This document shows, piece by piece, positions 1 to 5,056 of a DNA stretch of 12,664 nt. The position numbers and the translations under genes were made by a program. Where the stretch lies: NCBI GenBank assembly GCA_900549135.1, contig URNI01000053.1, forward strand, positions 1 through 12,664, read 5' to 3'. Position 1 is the stretch's first letter. Each line of letters opens with the position of its first letter. Source of the stretch: an uncultured Collinsella sp. (GTDB lineage: Bacteria > Actinomycetota > Coriobacteriia > Coriobacteriales > Coriobacteriaceae). The notes under the pieces are model-generated. The model was not told where the DNA came from and ran no database searches. It saw only the letters and a program-made list of their open reading frames with translations.

Positions 1-2733
1 CTTTGCCAGCTGGGTGAGCGCGATATAGGCGGTAACGATGCCAATGAGCAGCCCAAAAAAGCTCGTGGGCAGCGGCATGAGGCCGAGCACATCGGCGATG
101 GGGCTTGCCGGCAGCCAGGTGACGAGCGCCAGGCCCAGCACAGTAAGAACGCACAATGCGGGCGCGGCGTGGTCGCGCGGGCTCGGCAGATGCGGGGAGC
201 GCAACATGTGGACCACGAGTGTCTGCGACCACATGGACTCGACAAACCAGCCGCTCTGGAAGAGCGCAGCAAAGGTCGCCATACCCGCGACGTCGCCCGC
301 GGCGGCAAGCTCGGACCAGCTTGCGTCCACGGCGGTGGGGCACACGACAAAGAAGAGCGCGGCGAAGGTCACGATGTCAAACAGCGAGCTCACGGGGCCC
401 AGCTCGAGCATAAAGCCCTTGATGGACGCGGCGTCCCAGGAGCGCGGACGGGCGGTCCAGACGTCATCGACGGTGTCCCACGGTAGCGTGATGCACACGA
501 TCTCGTAGACGAGCGACAGCAGCACCAGCTGTAGGGCACTCATGGGCAAAAACGGCAAGAACAGGCTCGCGACGGTCACGGACAGCACGTTGCCAAAGTT
601 GGAGCTCACTGTGGTCTTGAGGTACTTGAGCAGGTTGCCGTAGGTGCGGCGGCCTTCGATGATTCCGCGTTCGAGCACGCCCAGGTCCTTCTGAAGCAAG
701 ATGATATCGGCGGATTCCTTGGCAATGTCGACGGCCGAATCGACTGAGATGCCGCAATCGCTCGCACGCATGGCGGCGGCGTCGTTGATGCCGTCGCCCA
801 TAAAGCCCACGGTGTGGCCGAGTAGCTCGCGCATGACGCGCACCAGGCGCGCCTTCTGCAACGGCGAGAGCTTGGCGAAGAGGTGGGTTTTCTCGGCGCG
901 CTTGGCAAGTTCGGCGTCATCGAGCGCATCGATCTCGGAGCCGAGCAAGACGTTGCTCGCATCGATGCCAATCTGCTCGCAGACGGTGGCGGCGACGCGG
1001 TCGTTGTCGCCGGTTAGGACCTTGACCGCCACGCCCTTGGCCTCGAGGGTGGCGACGGCGCCCGCGGCACTTGCTTTGGGCGGATCGAGGAAGGCCAAAA
1101 AGCCCATCAGCACCATGTCGCACTCGTCGGCGATGCCAAACTCGCCCACGCAGCGCGGATTGGTCTTCTGCGCCACGGCAATTACGCGTAGGCCCTCGGC
1201 GTTAAGTCCGGCGATCTGCTTGCGAATCTGGGCGAGCTTCTCGTCGGTGAGCGGCTGAGCGATGCCATCGATCTCGACAAAGGAGCAGATCTCGAGCATT
1301 TCCTCGGCAGCGCCCTTGGTAACCATCTGGGTTTTGCCTTGGGCGTCGGCGACAACTACGCTCAGGCGACGGCGCGAGAAATCGAAGGGAACCTCGTCGA
1401 CCTTGGTGTAGCGGTCGCGCAGGCTCTGGCCCAGCATGGAATCGGGTGCGACGGTCGAGGGCGTCACATCGGCACGGTCGATTACGGCCAGGTCGATAAG
1501 ATTTTTGAGGCCGGTCTGGAAGAAGCTGTTCAAAAACGCATGGCGCAGCACGCGCGCGTCCTCGTTGCCATCGGTGTTGAGGTAGCGCTCGAGCACGATG
1601 CGGTCTTCGGTGAGGGTGCCGGTCTTGTCGCAGCACAGGACGTCCATCGCTCCGAGGTTTTGAATCGCCGGCAGCTCCTTGACGATAACCTGGCGACGGG
1701 CGAGGTCCTTGGCGCCCTGCGACAGGCTCGTGGTCACGATGACGGGAAGCATCTGCGGCGTGATGCCCACGGCCACGCTCGTGGCGAACAGCAGCGCGTC
1801 GATGACGTTGCCCTTGGTGGCGGCGTTGATGGCAAAGACGGCCGGCGCCATAACGAGCATCAGGCGCACCAGCAGCATGGAGACGCTCGAGACGCCGCGG
1901 TCAAACGCGCTCTTTTCGCCGCGCCCGTTGAGCATCTTGGCGATGCCGCCCAGGTAGGTGTCCGAGCCGGTGGCAACGACAAGCGCCATGGCGGCGCCGT
2001 TTTGCACGGAGGTGCCGGTAAAGACGATGCTCTTGCAGGCAGAGAGTGGCAGTGCGGAGCCGTCGGCGCCCTCGACGACGGTGACGGCGGTGGTCTTCTC
2101 GACGGCCTCGCTCTCGCCGGTGAGTGCGGACTCGATGACAAACAGGTCGCGCGCGGTGATGACGCGGGCATCTGCCGGCACCATATCGCCGGCAGAGAGA
2201 CGGATTACATCGCCGGGGACGAGCTCGTCGAAGGGGATCTCGATGCGCTCGCCGTCGCGCAGGGCGGTGCAAGTGTTGGAGACCAGGTCCTTGAGGGCCT
2301 CGGCCGCATTGCCGCTGCGGGCTTCCTGGATAAACTTCATGCCGCCCGATACCAGCAGCATGGTGCCGATGACGATGACCGTGGAGGGGTCGCGCTGCGG
2401 TTCGGGCACGGCGAGCACGTCGATGTAGAGCGAGACCAGTGCGAGCGCGGCGAGGATGCCGGCGAAGGGATCGATGAACGCGTCGGCGATGCGGCGGGCG
2501 AGCGTTTTGGTCGTTGCCTCGATGGTGTTGGGGCCGACGGCGTTCAGGCGCTCAGTTGCCTGCTCGACGGTGAGGCCGTTTGCCGTGGCGTCAAGCAGTA
2601 CGAGGGCGTCCTCGGCACTATGGGTGGCGGCGAATATGGTGTTCTTGGACAGGCCGGTATGAGCGGCAGGGCGCGCCGTGCGGCGGCGCTTGGAGATGGC
2701 TTCGAGTACCGTGACGGTTTTGAGCATCAGCAT
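1..2733 (-). CDS. mgtA: Mg2+-importing P-type ATPase MgtA/MgtB (C-terminus cut by window edge)
   Basis: This is a P3B-type ATPase that imports Mg2+ through the cytoplasmic membrane at the expense of ATP. The minus-strand frame is open for 911 codons without a stop and runs off the window. The E. coli and Salmonella proteins are about 900 residues, so probably only 10-20 residues are missing. Visible motifs are the actuator TGES at residues 205-208, the phosphorylation site DKTGT with Asp369, and the hinge GDGIND at 646-651. The membrane motif GITPQMLP (Gln327) has Gln where, as I recall, enterobacterial MgtA has Glu. The last residues resemble the family C-terminus. The start at 2733 follows AAGGAGG by 5 nt; an in-frame ATG two codons later is an alternative. 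A long leader with a small upstream ORF precedes the gene. Long plus-strand ORFs here are antisense shadows. Confidence 0.95.
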   Translation of the reverse strand, partial: MLMLKTVTVLEAISKRRRTARPAAHTGLSKNTIFAATHSAEDALVLLDATANGLTVEQATERLNAVGPNTIEATTKTLARRIADAFIDPFAGILAALALVSLYIDVLAVPEPQRDPSTVIVIGTMLLVSGGMKFIQEARSGNAAEALKDLVSNTCTALRDGERIEIPFDELVPGDVIRLSAGDMVPADARVITARDLFVIESALTGESEAVEKTTAVTVVEGADGSALPLSACKSIVFTGTSVQNGAAMALVVATGSDTYLGGIAKMLNGRGEKSAFDRGVSSVSMLLVRLMLVMAPAVFAINAATKGNVIDALLFATSVAVGITPQMLPVIVTTSLSQGAKDLARRQVIVKELPAIQNLGAMDVLCCDKTGTLTEDRIVLERYLNTDGNEDARVLRHAFLNSFFQTGLKNLIDLAVIDRADVTPSTVAPDSMLGQSLRDRYTKVDEVPFDFSRRRLSVVVADAQGKTQMVTKGAAEEMLEICSFVEIDGIAQPLTDEKLAQIRKQIAGLNAEGLRVIAVAQKTNPRCVGEFGIADECDMVLMGFLAFLDPPKASAAGAVATLEAKGVAVKVLTGDNDRVAATVCEQIGIDASNVLLGSEIDALDDAELAKRAEKTHLFAKLSPLQKARLVRVMRELLGHTVGFMGDGINDAAAMRASDCGISVDSAVDIAKESADIILLQKDLGVLERGIIEGRRTYGNLLKYLKTTVSSNFGNVLSVTVASLFLPFLPMSALQLVLLSLVYEIVCITLPWDTVDDVWTARPRSWDAASIKGFMLELGPVSSLFDIVTFAALFFVVCPTAVDASWSELAAAGDVAGMATFAALFQSGWFVESMWSQTLVVHMLRSPHLPSPRDHAAPALCVLTVLGLALVTWLPASPIADVLGLMPLPTSFFGLLIGIVTAYIALTQLAK

Positions 2734-3004
2734 AGGGTCCTCCTTGTTGAGGGGAGTTAGCGTACGTGTCGTATTTGCTTCAAAAAACCTAGATGTCGCT
2801 CACGTCAAGCTCTTGAGCCCACAAAGGGTGCAGCGCGCCTTTGCGGTGGTTTTGGCGATCTGCCGGTGGCGTTTATGCGTGTGCGGAGTCCTCGCGGCGT
2901 GCCGAGGGCGACATGCAGGTTTTTCGACTAGGACTGCCTTCCATGGCACACCTCCTAAAGGCTGAGCGCAGCGCGCTTTGGGTATCTCGTACCCCTTTTT
3001 AATC
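2734..3004 (-). promoter_or_regulatory. long structured 5' leader of mgtA
   Basis: About 270 nt separate the proposed transcription start (near 3005) from mgtA. The RNA begins with a hairpin GGGTA-CGAGA-TACCC (2994-2980), then has AGCGC-GCT-GCGCT and a 23-codon ORF with its own ribosome binding site. Further on, CGCAAAGG pairs with CCTTTGTG (one G-U pair), and a weak GCTCA/TGAGC stem lies about 10 nt before a run of six T. I could not recognise the M-box (ykoK) Mg2+ riboswitch. Enterobacterial mgtA genes are controlled by a leader RNA with a small ORF, so a similar role here is plausible but inferred. Confidence 0.45.
2873..2944 (-). CDS. 23-residue leader peptide upstream of mgtA
   Basis: This short ORF starts with ATG at 2944, which follows a perfect AGGAGG (2956-2951) with 6-nt spacing, and ends with TAA at 2873. 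That is 139 nt before the mgtA start. The peptide begins MEGSPSRKTCMSPS and continues with Arg-Arg-Glu-Asp; it has two prolines, one cysteine and no membrane segment. The ribosome binding site is as good as that of mgtA itself, which is unlikely for a random ORF of this size. Leader peptides such as Salmonella MgtL couple translation to Mg2+ level; this peptide is not recognisably homologous, so an attenuator role is inferred from position alone. Confidence 0.5.
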   Translation of the reverse strand: MEGSPSRKTCMSPSARREDSAHA

Positions 3005-3011
3005 CGCCCGT

Positions 3012-3040
3012 ATTCTTGATGAGGGGGTTTGACATGTCAA
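3012..3040 (-). promoter_or_regulatory. candidate promoter of the mgtA leader
   Basis: On the minus strand a consensus -35 TTGACA (3040-3035) is followed after 17 nt by AAGAAT (3017-3012), which matches four of six -10 positions. Transcription would start near 3005, just before the leader hairpin. The perfect -35 box is the strong part of this call. Confidence 0.5.
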
Positions 3041-3044
3041 CCCC
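3023..3044. promoter_or_regulatory. palindromic operator candidate between mgtA and pyrE
   Basis: A 10-bp perfect palindrome TGACATGTCA (3030-3039) is extended outward by TT/AA and GGGG/CCCC arms, with one unpaired T on the left. It contains the -35 box of the minus-strand promoter and also a TTGACA on the plus strand, for which I see no matching -10. Its position would suit a repressor site, but the binding protein is unknown. Confidence 0.4.
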
Positions 3045-3170
3045 ATTGTTCGGAAAACCATTCCCCCTGACAAAGCCTTTACAGAATGCCGTGGCCCCAA
3101 AGCGCGCCCGCATCGACGCTTCGCCTGCGCTAAACTGGAAGGCACGTACGCGATTACGAGAGGAGCCCGC

Positions 3171-3851
3171 ATGGAGGCTTACAAGCAAGAGTTCATCAAG
3201 TTTATGGTCGAGTCCGACGTCCTTAAGTTCGGCAGCTTTACGCTCAAGAGCGGCCGTCAGTCCCCGTTCTTTATGAACGCCGGCGCTTACGTGACGGGCT
3301 ATCAGCTCAAGAAGCTGGGCGAGTATTACGCCCAGGCCATCCACGATAACTTTGGCGACGACTTTGATGTGCTGTTTGGACCGGCCTACAAGGGTATTCC
3401 GCTGGCCGTCGTGACCGCAATTGCCTACCACGAGCTGTACGGCAAGGAGGTCAAGTACTGCTGCGACCGCAAGGAGGCCAAGGACCACGGTGCCGATAAG
3501 GGCAACCTGCTGGGTTATGAGCCCAAGGACGGCGACCGTGTGGTCATGGTCGAGGACGTCACCACCAGCGGCAAGTCCATCGACGAAACCTACCCCAAGG
3601 TCAAGGCTGCTGCCGATGTCGAGATTAAGGGCCTGATCGTGTCCCTCAACCGCATGGAGGTCGGCAAGGGTGGCGTGACCACCGCGCAGAAGGAGATCGA
3701 GGCCAAGTACGGTTTCCCCGTCGCGAGCATCGTCTCCATGGCCGAGGTCGTCGAGACCCTCTACAACCACGAGATCGACGGCAAGGTCGTCATCGATGAC
3801 GAGCTCAAGGCCGCCATCGACGCCTATTACGAGCAGTACGGAGTCAAGTAG
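3171..3851 (+). CDS. pyrE: orotate phosphoribosyltransferase
   Basis: The enzyme transfers phosphoribose from PRPP to orotate to give orotidine 5'-phosphate, a late step of de novo pyrimidine synthesis in the cytosol. The 226-residue protein has the family's usual length. The N-terminal KSGRQSPFFMNAG (residues 26-38) and FGPAYKGIPLA (69-79) are typical of PyrE. The flexible catalytic loop is DRKEAKDHG (99-107), and the PRPP-binding motif VVMVEDVTTSGKS is at 124-136. AGGAG 5 nt upstream supports the ATG at 3171. The gene diverges from mgtA and ends before a terminator, so it is probably transcribed alone. A possible -10 TAAACT at 3131-3136 lacks a good -35. A 315-codon ORF on the opposite strand is a shadow. 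Confidence 0.97.
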   Translation: MEAYKQEFIKFMVESDVLKFGSFTLKSGRQSPFFMNAGAYVTGYQLKKLGEYYAQAIHDNFGDDFDVLFGPAYKGIPLAVVTAIAYHELYGKEVKYCCDRKEAKDHGADKGNLLGYEPKDGDRVVMVEDVTTSGKSIDETYPKVKAAADVEIKGLIVSLNRMEVGKGGVTTAQKEIEAKYGFPVASIVSMAEVVETLYNHEIDGKVVIDDELKAAIDAYYEQYGVK

Positions 3852-3854
3852 GTT

Positions 3855-3876
3855 CCGCCGTTCTGCCGAACGGCGG
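3855..3876. other. stable hairpin just after pyrE
   Basis: CCGCCGTTC (3855-3863) pairs perfectly with GAACGGCGG (3868-3876) around a 4-nt loop, starting 3 nt after the pyrE stop. It has no T tract, so it is more likely an RNA 3'-end stabiliser or pause hairpin than a terminator. Confidence 0.5.
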
Positions 3877-3926
3877 ACCGGTCGACGCTGTGCGGGCCGC
3901 ATTTGGACAATCTGACGTTCAACTTC

Positions 3927-3961
3927 AAGGGCGCGACCAGAAGGTCAGCGCCCTTTCGTTT
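3927..3961 (+). terminator. intrinsic terminator of pyrE
   Basis: AAGGGCGC (3927-3934) pairs with GCGCCCTT (3948-3955). Inside it GACC pairs with GGTC around an AGAA loop, with one bulged A. The sequence TCGTTT follows. The AAGG end on the left gives a partial A tract for the other strand. Confidence 0.8.
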
Positions 3962-3990
3962 CACGTCACCTTGTCACAAATGCGACCCGC

Positions 3991-4082
3991 TCGCTGACTT
4001 ATGCTCAACCTGCGGCGCCATTTTTCTTGAAGGCACCTTGCTCGCTCTGGCGGGCTTTCGCTGACTTTTGCTCTACCTGCGG
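3991..4082. repeat. two 25-nt direct repeats, period 67 nt
   Basis: The copies at 3991-4015 and 4058-4082 read TCGCTGACTT, then A/TTGCTC, A/TACCTGCGG, and differ at only two positions. They lie between the pyrE terminator and the palindromes, with no gene around them. Function unknown. Confidence 0.6.
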
Positions 4083-4090
4083 TGTTGGCG

Positions 4091-4127
4091 GGGTAGCTAA
4101 TTTAGGATGGGGCTCTTTTAACTACCC
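4091..4127. repeat. imperfect inverted repeat
   Basis: GGGTAGCTAA (4091-4100) is complementary to TTAACTACCC (4118-4127) with one mismatch. It sits 13 bp before a larger palindrome in a stretch without genes. The plus-strand loop contains CTCTTTTAA but no proper terminator follows. Confidence 0.45.
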
Positions 4128-4140
4128 GCAAAGTAGTCAT

Positions 4141-4182
4141 TGGGGACGTTCTTAAATAACTAGTCGTTTAAGAACGTCCCCA
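4141..4182. repeat. REP-like palindrome with perfect 16-bp arms
   Basis: TGGGGACGTTCTTAAA (4141-4156) is exactly complementary to 4167-4182, with a 10-nt centre. Palindromes with GGGGACGTTC-type ends are, as I recall, dispersed in gut actinobacterial genomes; that is memory, not a search. The right end touches the first recognisable codon of a truncated luxR gene. An 11-nt piece of the right arm and flank (CGTCCCCAGCG) recurs at 8858-8868. Confidence 0.7.
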
Positions 4183-4361
4183 GCGACTACAAGCTCTCCA
4201 ACCGCGAGGCCGAGGTTTTGCGTCTGGTTGTACTGGGCAAATCGAACCAAGAGATCGCTGACGAGCTATTCCTTGCCGTGGGCACCGTCAAGACCCACAT
4301 CCTCAACATCCTGGTCAAAACTGAGCAGCAAAACCGCACGACGCTCATCCTCCACTTCTGA
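4182..4361 (+). pseudogene. truncated luxR-type HTH gene (C-terminal fragment)
   Basis: An open frame of 59 codons encodes a nearly complete LuxR/NarL DNA-binding domain. It begins near LSNREAEVLRLVVLGKSNQE and continues through EIADELFLAVGTVKTHILNI to a TGA at 4359-4361. There is no start codon with a ribosome binding site, and everything upstream is repeat DNA, so the sensory part is lost. The stop appears to be a TGG-to-TGA change: the copy of the same tail at 8919-8951 reads on through Trp-Glu-Arg to TAA. The family is certain; the parent gene is unknown. Confidence 0.8.
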
Positions 4362-4368
4362 AAGCGCT

Positions 4369-4409
4369 AACCTGCCAAAAAGAGACAGGTTTATTTTGGC
4401 AAGTTTTAT
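4369..4409 (+). terminator. first hairpin after the luxR fragment
   Basis: AACCTGCCAAAA (4369-4380) pairs with TTTTGGCAAGTT (4394-4405) with one mismatch, and TTATC follows. The right-hand copy at 8950-8990 is perfectly paired. Confidence 0.6.
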
Positions 4410-4422
4410 CTGGGCAAACGCC

Positions 4423-4462
4423 AACCGCCGCGGGGAAGTTGTCTCCCTTCGCGGCGGTTTTT
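4423..4462 (+). terminator. strong intrinsic terminator after the luxR fragment
   Basis: AACCGCCGCG (4423-4432) pairs perfectly with CGCGGCGGTT (4450-4459). GGGA/TCCC can pair inside, and the stem ends in a run of five T. The same style of stem follows the permease operon at 9206-9241. Confidence 0.8.
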
Positions 4463-4481
4463 GGTTCATGATTTCATTCGC

Positions 4482-4534
4482 CTCAATCTGTAACGCGTAG
4501 AGGACAAATCGCCGTCTTACTGTTACAGATCGAG
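4482..4534. repeat. REP-like hairpin unit 1
   Basis: CTCAATCTGTAAC (4482-4494) is complementary to GTTACAGATCGAG (4522-4534) with one mismatch, giving a 53-nt unit. It shares its arm sequence with the unit at 4562-4616. Both lie in the gene-free stretch 4463-4687, where I see nothing else. Confidence 0.65.
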
Positions 4535-4561
4535 ACGAGTTATAGAGTGCGCGTCGAATAG

Positions 4562-4616
4562 TCTCAATCTGTAACAGGTAGAGACGTTTTTGCCAGCCAG
4601 GTGTTACAGATTGAGA
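4562..4616. repeat. REP-like hairpin unit 2
   Basis: TCTCAATCTGTAACA (4562-4576) is exactly complementary to 4602-4616 around a 25-nt loop. The outside flanks of units 1 and 2 also resemble each other in inverted form (TTCATTCG against CGAACGAA-like). Two tandem hairpins of this size resemble REP/REPIN arrays. Confidence 0.7.
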
Positions 4617-4687
4617 TGAACGAAGGGGCAGCAGCGTTAAACAAGTCCGCCGCAAAGTAATTCGGAGAGATCCGATCCTAGAGTTAT

Positions 4688-5041
4688 CTACCAGGTACGA
4701 TATGTGCACTGATATTTTGTCTCAAACCCGGGCATCCCGTTGCCGCGCGGGCTTAACGCTGCACCCGTATAGAGAATCGTTTGCCCCGTACGAGAATACG
4801 AAGTTTTAAAAGACAGCCTCTTGTATGTCTGATCGAAGCAATCAATATTCTCGCTCGGGTGGTTTGCAGTGGAGAACGATTTGTAGGTGTCCAAGACATC
4901 CGCCGTCACAAGACGACAAGGTGCAACAGAACCTGCATCTGGTTGCGCCGACGCATAAGTGGGAATTACGGCCATCGACAGAGCGAACATAATACATGCG
5001 CACATTGCCTTCACATAGTTCTTCGCTACATTTCGCTTCAT
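4688..5041 (-). CDS. small secreted cysteine-containing protein of unknown family
   Basis: The protein has 117 residues. A basic N-terminus (MKRNVAKNYVK) is followed by a hydrophobic core and an Ala-Ser-Ala signal peptidase site near residue 32, so the mature protein would be about 85 residues. It has cysteines at about 42, 68 and 112, is rich in Ser, Thr and Tyr, and ends in YQCTYRTW. ATG 5041 is preferred because AAGGA lies about 8 nt upstream; ATG 5047, two codons earlier, overlaps that site. The gene starts 15 nt after the ABC transporter stop, so the two are surely co-transcribed. It could be a secreted bacteriocin, a signalling protein or a binding accessory of the transporter. The Sec signal and C-terminal Trp recall lactococcin-972-type loci, but I see no family motif. 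Confidence 0.75.
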   Translation of the reverse strand: MKRNVAKNYVKAMCACIMFALSMAVIPTYASAQPDAGSVAPCRLVTADVLDTYKSFSTANHPSENIDCFDQTYKRLSFKTSYSRTGQTILYTGAALSPRGNGMPGFETKYQCTYRTW

Positions 5042-5056
5042 GGTCATCTTCCTTTC

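Larger units (their letters stand above)
4341..4462 (+). repeat. left copy of the direct repeat flanking the middle cassette
   Basis: Positions 4341-4420 match 8922-9001 at about 75 of 80 bases by eye, without gaps. Similarity continues more loosely through the following GC-rich hairpin. The unit consists of the last codons of a luxR gene plus two terminator hairpins. The two copies are 4,581 nt apart and enclose the three-gene block. Confidence 0.85.

Noticed and set aside
1339..2760. 473-codon plus-strand ORF
   Set aside because: It is antisense to mgtA, whose frame shows all P-type ATPase motifs. The ORF is low-complexity in Gly, Asp and Ala, as expected from a shadow of GC-rich coding DNA.
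2980..2999. plus-strand terminator GGGTA-TCTCG-TACCC followed by CTTTTT
   Set aside because: The shape fits an intrinsic terminator, but no plus-strand gene lies upstream to be terminated. The minus-strand leader hairpin is the more useful reading.
2734..3004. M-box (ykoK) Mg2+ riboswitch in the mgtA leader
   Set aside because: I could not find the conserved M-box core segments on the minus strand. A covariance-model scan would settle it.
2955..3902. 315-codon minus-strand ORF
   Set aside because: It is antisense to pyrE and has no family features. It is rich in Leu, Asp, Gly and Val from the reverse reading of pyrE codons.
4482..4616. CRISPR array
   Set aside because: There are only two units, each an inverted repeat around variable loops. 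There are no regular direct repeats with spacers and no cas genes.
4266..4709. 147-codon minus-strand ORF across the repeats
   Set aside because: It runs through the luxR fragment, the terminator and both hairpin units in antisense, and overlaps the end of the secreted-protein gene. It has no ribosome binding site.
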